This document shows positions 23,165 through 34,102 of a DNA stretch of 64,000 nt, one piece after another. The stretch's first letter is position 1. Every line of letters starts with the position of its first letter. The position numbers were made by a program, and so were the translations under genes. The notes beneath the pieces are model-generated. The model ran no database searches and had not been told where the DNA came from. It was given only the letters and a program-made list of their open reading frames with translations. This DNA comes from Sphagnum magellanicum (lineage: Eukaryota; Streptophyta; Sphagnopsida; Sphagnales; Sphagnaceae), in the NCBI GenBank assembly GCA_021904315.1, contig CM038919.1:5022001-5086000 (forward strand), written 5' to 3'.

Positions 23165-24429
23165 TAAACAAAAAAAGAGGTTTAGGGTTAGGAGGTTAGT
23201 TTACTATGAAAAAATTTCTCAAGTTTCTTCAAGTTGCACGTTGCACCTCTTAAAGTTGCATCCAAAACCAAGCTTGAATGCAAAGAGAGCAAAGCACCAA
23301 GAAACCAAAGCACCAAACCTTAACAAGCAAAGTGCCAAGCACAAAGAAAATAGAGCAGCACACACTAATCTAATGAAACAAGGAACTTGAGAGCACAAAC
23401 TTGTAGCTCGAAGCAAATTTGAGCACAAAACACAAAATGCAAAAGCTGCAATGCCAAAAGCTTGAGGGTGACATTTTTTTGTTCCTCCTAAACCTAAACC
23501 TAACTAAAAAGCTTAAACGCTAAATGAAATACATATCCAGCATTTTTCTAAACCCTAATAGTTGGATATCAACTTTTGAAAACCCCTTTGGGCGAATATG
23601 GTTAGAGATAAAGATAATAGTGCAATTAGGCATCTGGTGGTTGTGCACATAGCCGGTTATGAAAAAAAATTTAAAATCCGAATATCTATGAATACATATC
23701 CAGCCATTATGCATATGCATATCCGGATGAATTTGGACAACCAGACAACACTGGTCTGCACAGCCATAATTGAAGGGCAAGCCAAAAGCATATTCCTAAC
23801 ATGAAAGCAATGTGCCAAAGGAATTCCAAACCAAATACATGAAGAGAAATGGGGACAAATGCACTGCCAAACTATTTGCAGTTTTAACATTGTTCTCCAA
23901 TAGATTTTACACAGTACTTGAAACCTTATCGTATTGCGCATATTGCTTGTACTCCTGGAGCAATTTTATTATTACGTAGCCATTAGCGTTTTCCTGGAGC
24001 AATTTTATTATTACTTAACCAAGATCATTTTCTTTTGCAGAGGTCTATTACATTACATTGTTGGGTTTCTTTCCCTGGAGGTGATGGTTTGGCACACCAA
24101 TGACATCATTTTCAGCTTCTTCAAGTAGTCCTTGGTTTAAAGGAGCCTTCTTAGATTCAAGGCATTGTTCGGGAAAATGTGGTGGTAGTAAGTAATGTTA
24201 TAAGCATCATGGTGGGAGTATGCTGACTCCTGCATCCATCATCTACCCAACAACCAAACACCCATGTCATAAGTAATGCTCAGTCATCCACACATGTGTT
24301 ACATAGAATAGAATGAAACAATGAACAACAGATCAGAGACCTTGTGTTTGGAAGGCAACTCTGAGTTCTAGAATTTCCTGTGCAAAAACACAAGATCACC
24401 ACAATGAATTGTATGATTTCTAATTACTC
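23165..24429. other. Intergenic between minisatellite and S-protein homolog
   Basis: The first 120 bases resemble the left flank of the minisatellite. A duplicated 'ctggagcaattttattattac' word (about 23957 and 23995) lies downstream. No gene is supported. Confidence 0.45.
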
Positions 24430-24978
24430 TTATGATTTCCAGTTCCAATTATGTAGTTGTTGAACCTGAGATATATAAAAAAACAACAGAGCTTGATATG
24501 AGCTAAAAATCTTGATACAAACAAAATTACAACTCACCTTCTCATGCTCCACTGATTCTGTGGCCACAGATGGCCAGGCCTGAAATAACACGCCTTCAAC
24601 ATAGAAGCCCATGTTCGACACATCCCAGTGGCAGCGCCAGCAATCATAAGGAGGGAAATAAGAGGAGGCTTCCCAGACGATGATCGAGTGCTCCTGCTTA
24701 CCAGCTGCTCCAAAGTCACATGTGAAAAGAGTGGTCCCCCAAAGATTTTCATTGAATTCAAACATATACGGCGGTGCATTGGTACCAAGGATGTGCACAC
24801 CAAGGTCATTATCAGCTGAGTGGCAGTGGACAGTAAGTGACTCCGTCATCCCATTTGTGATAATCACAGCTGCTTTGCAACTGACAGGCTCTATGCAGCA
24901 AGCCATAGCCATAAGAGCTACCATGAGAAGACAACAAGAAGCATGAGTTCCCTGCATACACGTCCATCCAACCCCCAT
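24430..24978 (-). CDS. S-protein homolog (plant self-incompatibility S1 family), copy 1
   Basis: Exon 1 is 24978-24538 and exon 2 is 24465-24430, with a 72-base intron (donor GAGAAG/GTGAGT, acceptor TTTTTATATATCTCAG). The product is 158 residues. It has an N-terminal hydrophobic secretion signal (about residues 14-34), then the S1 domain: VIITNGMTESLTVHCHSADNDLGVHIL-type start, LFTCDFGA, VWEASS and CWRCHWDV, with cysteines 52, 87, 113 and 116 that form the two disulfides typical of the family. The family includes the Papaver stigma S-determinant PrsS and many secreted homologs of mostly unknown role. Here only a secreted, ligand-like protein can be claimed. Without splicing the frame happens to stay open through the intron, adding 24 residues. 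The splice sites, and the same intron in the neighbour at 28050-28579, favour splicing. Start MGVGW is the only good in-frame Met before the signal. Confidence 0.85.
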   Translation of the reverse strand: MGVGWTCMQGTHASCCLLMVALMAMACCIEPVSCKAAVIITNGMTESLTVHCHSADNDLGVHILGTNAPPYMFEFNENLWGTTLFTCDFGAAGKQEHSIIVWEASSYFPPYDCWRCHWDVSNMGFYVEGVLFQAWPSVATESVEHEKVSCNFVCIKIFSSYQALLFFYISQVQQLHNWNWKS

Positions 24979-25082
24979 TTTTGCTTGTTATCGAGTTCCT
25001 AGTCAAGGATAAGTACTAAGTACACAGCAAAGCTGCAAATTCCAGTTACAAAAACATAATATGAGAGAAAGGATGGCACGGA

Positions 25083-25092
25083 TCTTATAGCT
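25083..25092 (-). promoter_or_regulatory. TATA-like box of S-protein homolog copy 1
   Basis: The minus strand reads GCTATAAGATC about 110 bases upstream of the ATG at 24978, a usual distance for a plant promoter with a short leader. Confidence 0.4.
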
Positions 25093-28049
25093 GACACGGC
25101 CTCTTCTGAAATTAGAACTTACTTGTACCCCGAGGAAAGAAGCATTTGGATGTGACACCGATTTTATTCTTGATCAAGGCAATTGATGGGTGCTTTTTTT
25201 TATAATGTAAACATTGCATTACTCTTTTGGAATATCCAGGACAGAAATGTTATGTTGATTATTATTCCTTTTCTCGGTGTGTTCTTCTAACTTTCTACAA
25301 AAGTCCATACAGATTAGGCTAAAAGGAGGCCTGATAATGAAGATGAAAGTGACAAGACCAAATAGGAGAAGTTCATGTGAGTTTTGAAAGAATATGTATG
25401 ACAAGAGAATATTTGGTCACTTTTGTTTTTGTGAGGAAAAAAAAGTCATTAGATTTGCAAAAAATTAAAAATCATCTTGTGACATTTCCCTATTGGTTTT
25501 TGGTTTGGTAACACAATTTTTAAATATTTAAGTAGGTTCCTAGAACATGTCATCATTTAATGTGAGATCCCTTTTGGGTTCCTCATAACTAATGTGATGT
25601 ACCAAAATGAAAAAAATTAAATGAATTCTTTTCTTTTACAACAACATGATGTACATGAAAATAGATTAACTTTTTTATTTTTCCCCTAGTTATGACCAAT
25701 TTATCATAAATACCAATTGTTGATATTAAATTAATGGCAAGGCCATTGCATATAACACACCTTGTTTGTTTAATGGTGTAAACATATGTATTTGCCATGA
25801 TCTTAAAATATCATGTACATTTAGTCCTTGTGGAGATTGTTTTCTTTCTTCAGATTGTGTTGTAAAATGTCATCTTGTTTGAAATATTGAACTTCTATTA
25901 TAGTTGGGTCATTACTATAGTGTGGCTTGCATCATTGGCCCAATTGAATAAATTGGTAGATTTTCCTCAGCCGAAGTCTGAAATTCAATTTTCATTATAA
26001 AGTGAAAATTGAATTTGTATTCAATTTTCAAATGACATTATTCAAAATTCAATATCTTCATTAGGTTAAAAATTATGAAATCATCTCCATAAAATCTCGT
26101 TCATTGAGCTCCTTCCAACAATATCAAAATCACTCCTTAATTTCTCCAAAAAAATTACATTGGATCTTATTGCATCCTCAATGTAAACATTATTCAATAT
26201 TCAATAACTCTTGCACCATAAGTCTAAACATTACAAATTCACCTCAATGCACACATACCTATCAAGGGCTTTCCAACAATATCACATGTATGAAAATGTT
26301 TAGGCAAATTTTGAACAAACTTGAGTAGCAATTACAATATCACATTCACACCTCCATATTGGTGGAATTTTTTTTTTAAAGTGGAGACTTAACAAGGTGA
26401 AAAAACAAATGTTGATTCCAATCAAAGTTGGATTTTCCTCAAATTATCATTCTCAAGGCACATATGAACTTCAAGGTTCTTATTTTTGAGAAAATGTGTC
26501 AAATACTTACAACACAAAGCGAGAACCAACCACAAAAATGCAATGGATCACCCTGATAAGCAAGGGGTATATCACACTGTGGCCTTGCCATTTACATTTA
26601 AAAAGTATCTTACAGCAAGAGAAGAATTAAGGAAACTCAAATATTTCACCATGCAAAAATATAATCTTCGAAAAATCCTCTTAAAGAAACCAAAATCCTT
26701 CAAGATATTATAACTCTATAACTAATCTCAAGTTTCAACTCAAGGCCAAAAAATCATCTTTCAAAAATCATCATTTAAGAATAGACCTATTATTACCTAG
26801 GGGCCAAAATCCGTTAAGCTACTGTACTCTATAATGAATCTAAACACAATATCCTTGCCTTGGTAGGCAAGGCCAACAATGAACTTATGTAAGAATATGG
26901 CTATTCAATGAAGAGAGTGGATATCTTAATGTGACTATCTTCTTCACGAACAGTTCTACAAAGGAACTATCTAGAACTCATCATGGGGGATGTTTAATGC
27001 AAATTTAAAAACTCATTGTTTTTCCTTTAATTCCCTTTGAAAGATAGAATGATATATTCTATACCAGATTTACAAACACCAATTTCAATATAATTAAAAT
27101 ATAAATTTCAAAAAGTCCAAACAACTATTTTGGCCCCCATAAACAAAACAAAATTTGATCCAAAGAAGTGTGAATTCGAGGTAAGAATGTACCAACTGTC
27201 CAAATATTGGATACCACATGTCCAAATATTTCCCAAAACTCCATTTGGAAAGCTCCAAAAGCAAAGGTTTTTAGGACAAGAAATGTAAGAAACCGGGGGA
27301 AAATGCCATGCTCTGAAATTAAAACAATTGTGAGTTCTTTTGAGTTCTAAAAGCATGGTTATTAAAACCCATTTTGATAATTAATATTCCCCTATCTATT
27401 CTTCTTTTCAAAGTTTGTATGGCAAGTTTCACAAGTTTTCCTTTCATTGTGAATTCTTATATGCTCAACTAGCCAAAAAAAATTCTATGCCTAAATTTTC
27501 AGCATTTGTGCCAAGTTTTTCTTTCCTGGCTCCTTAAAACAACAAAATAGCTTGGACAACCACATTTTGAGTAGGACCCAATGAAGAGAAATTGAGCATA
27601 AACAGTTCTAATGTGTCAAAGAAGCTTCTTCCAAATCTGTGTCATCTACAGCCTTATAGTGGAAACTGCTTCAAGCTCTAGGGGAGTTTTATTGCTTGTA
27701 GGACCATTTTCATTTGTGTCCTTTTTCTGTAATTTTTTGTCAACTTTGAGTTTCTTTCTCTAGAAGGTGGTGAATTGGCAACAACATTTTTATTCAGATC
27801 AACTCACTTCAAACCAGACTTCCTATGGAGATATCAAAAGCACTGGTATAAAATCCCATAATCGGCATTATGGTGATTTGGAAGGTATTTTCTGCATCAC
27901 AATGTGCACCCAAAAACCCAAATCATCATGAAAAAACTCGTTAGTCGTGTCAGAAATACATGAGCAAGATGTGTAATGTTCAAAGAATTTGCAACAGAAA
28001 TGATTTTTAAAACCTTTTGTACAAGAGGGTCAAAAGGCATTGTGGAATC
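25093..28049. other. Intergenic between the two S-protein homologs
   Basis: AT-rich DNA with no third S1-domain copy on either strand. It holds one copy of a dispersed repeat (26195-26300) also present at 13255-13355. Open frames of 60-82 codons are unrecognised. Confidence 0.5.
26195..26300 (+). repeat. Dispersed repeat shared with 13255-13355
   Basis: In the same orientation it shares 'attcaataactcttgcacc'-like, 'taaacattac', a 'cacctcaatgcac' word and 'atcaagggctttccaacaa', with moderate divergence. See the matching entry. Confidence 0.4.
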
Positions 28050-28579
28050 TCATTCATTGTAGGCGATCTGTGGGAATGAGAAAACAACACAAATTGATAT
28101 AACAAAAGACACTGGAAAAAAGAATTCACCTTCTTTTCAGCTACTGTTGTTGCAGTTTCTGGCCATTTCTGAATTAATTTACCGTCGACATAAAAGCCCT
28201 GGCTCAACACATACCAGTTGCAATTCCAACAATGATAAGGTGGGTCACGGTAAGAGTAGCCTTGCCATACAATTTGCGAGGTATCCTGCTTGGAAGCTGC
28301 ACTAAAGTCACATGTGAAGAGAGTTCTTCCAAAGATGTTTGGGTTGAAATCAAACTGATACTTCTGTAAGTAATAGCTCAGGATGTGCACACCAAGGTCA
28401 TCATCCGCAGAGTGACAATGGACCTCAAGTGGCTCAAACAAGGCATTCGTGATACTCACTGATGCCTTGCCATTTACAGGCTCCTCCATGTAAACCACCA
28501 TGAGAGCTACAATGATAAGAGCATGAGCAATACTCAACGCTTGGGCATGATTTTTCCTAGCCATTGGCTCAGCACCCAT
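28050..28579 (-). CDS. S-protein homolog (plant self-incompatibility S1 family), copy 2
   Basis: Exon 1 is 28579-28130 and exon 2 is 28067-28050, with a 62-base intron (donor AAGAAG/GTGAAT, acceptor TTTTCTCATTCCCACAG). The product is 155 residues and its last exon encodes only IAYNE. The hydrophobic signal spans about residues 16-33. The S1 domain carries VSITNALFEPLEVHCHSADD, DLGVHIL, LFTCDFSAA, IVWQGYSY and CWNCNW, with cysteines 55, 90, 117 and 120 at the same places as copy 1. The two proteins align without gaps over much of the domain, so they are duplicates about 3.1 kb apart, both on the minus strand. The HCHSADxDLGVHIL block is almost identical, while signals and tails have diverged. 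I chose MGAEP (28579). An upstream in-frame Met at 28657 would add 26 residues before the signal. Confidence 0.85.
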
Positions 28580-31500
28580 TGTTGTATTTATGCGGTTAAG
28601 TGTGCATAGATCTATGTGCAGGCTTGTGGGAAAGGAGGTCACTACTTGTATACACACAACAAATGTGATGGGTCAAATTACTGAAGGATGGAATTGCTGT
28701 TCAAAGGCAGATAGTTGTTTTGGACTTCAAACTAGTTTATTATGTATCCTGTGTACCAAATCCCTGGACATGACAATAGTTCATATTACTTCATGGCCCT
28801 TTCAAGTCCTGTTAGCTAGGGACTGAGAAAATTCATACTGGAATGGTTGATTTGGACAAATGAGCAAGTAGTATGTAAGATATGTGAGGTCTAAAAGGGA
28901 GAAGAAACTCTCAGACTTGGCAGTTTCCATCCATCAAGGGGGAAATTGGGGCCCATGTGATAAGAATTCCTACCAAAGTGCAACCAATTAGAGACCCATT
29001 TAGAAACACAAAAGTCTTTTATGTGTGTTGGGATCAGATGAACTTATCTACATCACTATCTTAATGAAAATCCCACCAGATTCAGTTCTACTAGACATTT
29101 TTCTTGCCAGAGTTTTGAACTGTATGGACCCAGTATGTTAAGTGTCAGATTGAAAAATGGAGAAACGAGAATTGGGTATAATATTTTATGATAGCCAAAA
29201 ACAAATTCAGTCAAAATGCCATCTCTGTCACAATTAATTGGAAGCTGCAAGGAGAGGCTTTGAAGGAAATTCCATTCCAATTGAAGGGGTGGAAAAACAG
29301 ATGGAATGACAAGTTATTTGCTGATAGCTAGTTTGCTGCCCCTCTAAAATTGCTTTAAGGATGAACACTTTAAGGATGAACAATTGCAAAGCTCTTAGGG
29401 ACACTTCAATTGTCTCATTTACTATTCATGGGGTCCTTTGCTCAAGGTTTGTAGAACTTTTTTGACAGCAGTTTCCAACCCTCTTTCAATTGAGTTGCAT
29501 TTATTTTTTTCTTATGGTTTTTTCGGTATTTTACCACATGCAAGGAAGGAAAGTATGCAAGGAAAGCAAGGACATTACCTTTAAGGATGTTGAACTCTGA
29601 TTAGAGGATCTCCTATCTTAAAGGCTTGACCCATGTTTGTGGGGCCACTAACTGAATTGGACTAGGTCATCAGGGTGTTTTGCACAGAACCCAGCCAGAA
29701 CCAGACCTCTGTTAGAACTTACCAATTTGGATTCGTATACAACATGTCATGTCTCTGTTTACAAAAGTGCAACTAATTAACTTCAGAACAGAAACACACC
29801 AGATTCCAAGAGCTAAATGTAACAAGACAACTTCCATTCTGTGAAGGAACCATCTCTGTCTCAAGATGTGCCAGTGGGATCTTTCATGATTCTGACCAGT
29901 TGTAATTTTGCAGTGTTTTACTTCCCACTAAATGATTGTATAATGATTGCATCTCTATGGTCAGGGCAAATACGACTTCTAGCTAAGCAGAAATCCAACA
30001 CTTGTAAAATGCATCAGATTGCACAGTTCTTGAGCAATTCTACTTGGTGTATACTAAAGCTTGGTCCCAGTTTTATCAAAATGACAACCAAACCAAAAGT
30101 TAAGATGAGAAAAGTACACAAGAAAAAAATAGTAGACACTTGGTTTTTCCCACCGAAACTTGTATTTATTGTGAGTCCTCACAAGAGCTTCACTCTGGGC
30201 ATGGGATTTGCAGAATTGCCATTACCCATTTCTTAAATCACATACATTTTGTTAAATCTTGCAAATCTTGCAAAGCCATACCCACTTCCATAAAATGATA
30301 CTTTCACTCACCTTCCAATTTCATTCCAATTGGGGGTGAAACATGGATTTGAGGATGAATCTAAGGCCAAAGACAGGATGACTTTTTACCTGTAACCTTC
30401 TTTTGGAGTGTATTTTGGTGTGATGTATTCACTGCTGAGGTCTTCAACTTGGAGTTTTTTCCTTCATCTATGCTGTGACAACAAAAGTGATTAGATCAAT
30501 TCATATTTTATGTCAAACCAATGTGATTACAGATAGCTCTGAATGCTCTTTTCTTGACTGTATTCGTATCAAGACCTGCTATCAAGTTATCACAATCATG
30601 ACAATATGGAACTTTCCTGTACACATGAAGCCCATTTGATTAGGAACAAGCTCAAAAGTTCTTCTCTGCAAAGGGATTACACCCATGATCTCCAAATCAG
30701 ATCAGAAACTTTTATCCACAAATCCACCCAACAACCCAAAGTCTGATTTTATGACTTCCTGTGAAAGAGGGCCATTGGGAGGACACAATTGAGTTGCTAG
30801 TGGGTGACGAGTTGAGTTTGACCAATGGCCATTACCCGACATAATTGGCACTTGGGAAAGATTTTGCCACATCTTTAGGAACTTTGTACAATTTTGGTAG
30901 ATTTCCACAATGTTCTACATATTGGTCACAAGCATTTGAAAGAAAAGTTAATACTCAAAAGCTCAAGATGAAAGGTGAAATCTCTTATGACGACAATTGA
31001 GTGTAAATGTAGCAGCAATAACCATAGGTGATTGCTTTGAAAGCAATGGGTTATCTAGTCTAGCCAATGTTACAAACCATGATTGGTTATTCATGATTGA
31101 TGAATCCATGATTTAAATAAACTTATATGAAAGTCGTTTTAATTCTTACGACATGGAGAAATGTCAATCATATATATTATGATGTAAAAGTCTATTTCAA
31201 TGACTTTCATGAATATGTCATTTTTAATTCATTTAAAAAACAAGACTATTCATCACAAATATGCATTGCATTATTTTGAAAATAGCTTTGGGTGATTTGT
31301 ACCTATTAAATTCATTTCATATTTATCCAAATGTTCCCATAATATATTTAAAACATTGTTGCATCCACACACACAAAATTTTTATATTAATGTATAAGTT
31401 AATATGAAAATTTTAAGTAGTGATTACACTTTCAATGTCTCTTGTTATTGTATTTGCACTCGATTATGACAATTTCAAATTGAATAACATTGGCTAAATG

Positions 31501-33900
31501 GAAGAAACAATAAGTAACTAAAAATCTTGGGAAGCTAAAGAGTTGTAGTTGTTGGTTATTTACATAATTGTTTTTTGGTTTCATTGACATCCATGAAAAA
31601 GACATATTGAGATGTGAATCTTGGATAAACTAGATGTTGATCCACTATGTCATGTGGGCTTGTGTTTGGGTCATTGATAAAATTGAAATTCATACTTTAG
31701 AAGGCCTTTCATTTTTTGTGGTCATGAATCCTAGTCACTAGGCTACTAGCTTGATGCTACACTAAATGATTGTCAACTATAGCAAGTATGTTTTTGTTTA
31801 ATGTTTCTTTAAACTTTGAAAACTACATAGTTGAGCATGACATTTATTAAAACCATATTTCCATCAACATGTCATATCTACATGAAGTTGAATGTTTTTA
31901 AGAAATTAGCAAGTTTTTCCATGTAAATGACTAAGCATTTAAAAGTGTGAATGCATCATTATGCATTGATATTGAAATATGTAGTATCATCATATGTTTG
32001 TATACCACATCGACAAAGGCATTAAACCATCAACACTTGCTTGGAGTTGAACAACTTTTGAATGATGCTTATGTATGGGATCAAGATTGATGCACAACAC
32101 AACACCTTGTCAACTTCAAAGGTTGTATTGATGAATGTTGATCACTTACAAAAGAAATGATTAGTTATCAACAAAGGTCCACTAACAACATCACACCCTT
32201 TCTAGAACATGATTTAGCAATAGTATTTGTGTGAAATTTATTTTTTCATAGGTTCATATTGTTTAAACATGAATAATTGTTTGAAATTTTAGAATGTCTA
32301 AAGTCCATGTCTAAGTTTTGTAAGCTAAGGTTTTAGGGTTTAAAACTTTAACATGGCAACTAAAGTATCAAAAATAAGGTGGCACCCAATAACCTTGTAA
32401 TCATTATCTTGCAAGATTATTGCTTCCTTTAAAATAAAAATCATCAAGAGAAAGCTTGGGCCCCGTTCTATTTAAGCTTTATGTGATTTCTTGTGTGTTC
32501 AAGCTTTACTATGATTTTTTATGTTCTATTTTTGTTTGGTTTCTGGTTTTGGTGTTGCTTATATTTGTTTTTTTTAATGGTGTTTCATGTTTGCAAGTTC
32601 ATGGAGCTCAATTTAAGTTTTGCCTTTTCCTTGTTCCTTTTGCTCTTTGTTTTTTATCTTCATTCCTATTATTTATTTTTCATTCTTACTCTTTTTTTTG
32701 TTTTTCCTCCTAGCTCCTATGCTCATGATTCCCAGTTCATGTTCTTCACTTTCAACTCTTTTTCATTGTTCCCAACTCCTACCTTTCACTCATTGCCCAT
32801 GTTATGTTCCCAATTCACAATCTTCTCTCTTAGCTCCTACTATCTAGTCTTAGTTTTTGATCTTCATTCTTAATCGTTGTTATTTAATCTTGGTGTCTAT
32901 CACAACAAATGTCACGATTCATTAAAAATTCACCATTATAATGCAATCATTTAGCCTTGTAAAAGTCATAGCAAAAATGACCCATAACATGCAATCTTGA
33001 TTTCTAAAAAAAACACACATGCACACACATTCTCTTAAATATGTTTTCAATGAAACAATAAATCACATTTTGCTTATAGAAGGACATTAAAAACATTATT
33101 CCTCATCTCATTTTGACATTCTATCATTGAATTATTAGCAGGAAGGAGCACATGGCAAACATTACTTATACAATGTGTCATTGTTGCAAACGTTACTAAA
33201 TAGAACTAGGCACATGAATTAAATTAAACTACTTGGAATAATGGCAAACACCCATTGCACTTGGGTTTTTTTATGCATTTAAGTTCTAAAATAATCAAGA
33301 GACTTAAAACATTAACTCTTTGAATTTTTTTCAATACACTCAACTTCAAAACACCTTGTAGTTCTCAACATACACATCCTATCATTATCTACAACTCTAC
33401 AAACTCATAATAAGTGTCTTGATTCAGTTTACCCATTTCATTGAATGTCAAATTTTGAAAGTTGCATTTGCATTTTGAATGTCATGATGCTTAAAGGCCC
33501 CTAGAGAAAATGTGATTTTTTCAAAGGTTCAACTTGATTAAAAGGTTCACATTGACCAAAGGGGATGGCCATTTTGATTAAACGTTCGGGGCATGAAAGA
33601 CACATGTTAATTTTGATTTTTAAAATCGACTAAAATGATTTTTTTAACCATGTGACAAACTAAACATCTAATCAAAATGGATAGAAATCCATCAAAATAA
33701 CCAAAGCTTAATGAAATCAACCATACTCAATCATGGCTAGAATTTAGTCAAATTGACCATTTTGACTTAACACTTAATCAAATCAACCATATTAATTTGG
33801 GTACTTAACTTATAAGCTTGTTTGGCTTAAGGTACACACCTATCCTAAGTTCACAATTAGGCTAAGTTACACATATTACACCTAATAAATAATTACAAGG
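28580..33900. other. Long intergenic stretch, no supported gene
   Basis: Includes a 131-codon open frame (29841-30236, plus) without recognisable domain or signal, and a T-rich segment (32450-32870) whose open frames are composition artefacts rich in Phe and Leu. No transposase, polymerase or RNA gene is seen. Confidence 0.45.
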
Positions 33901-33910
33901 CTTGATAGGT

Positions 33911-33943
33911 TACCTACATGTTACATATAACCACATGTAGGTA
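33911..33943. repeat. Short inverted repeat (hairpin)
   Basis: TACCTACATG at 33911-33920 is the exact reverse complement of CATGTAGGTA at 33934-33943, with a 13-base loop. It lies in AT-rich intergenic DNA. Confidence 0.6.
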
Positions 33944-34040
33944 CTAGGCTTAATAAATTAATTAGTTGGTATTTAATAATTACTAGTTAATAATCGATAA
34001 TTTAAGATTATTAATTTAATTGATTAATTATTATAATGAA

Positions 34041-34102
34041 GTCAACATATTATAATGAAGTTAATATATAAAAATCAATGAAGTTCATTATAATATGTTG
34101 AC
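34041..34102. repeat. Perfect 19 bp inverted repeat
   Basis: GTCAACATATTATAATGAA (34041-34059) is matched exactly by its reverse complement at 34084-34102, with a 24-base spacer. Part of the same word (ATTATAATGAAG) also stands directly upstream at 34030-34041. Transcribed, it would form a stable-looking stem despite the low GC. No gene or transposon is attached. Confidence 0.8.

Noticed and set aside
29841-30236. 131-codon open frame on the plus strand
   Set aside because: Mixed composition, no family motif and no conserved start context; probably chance.
32456-32873. Overlapping Phe/Leu-rich open frames that look like a membrane protein
   Set aside because: They arise from a T-rich stretch read in several frames at once, which points to base composition and not selection.
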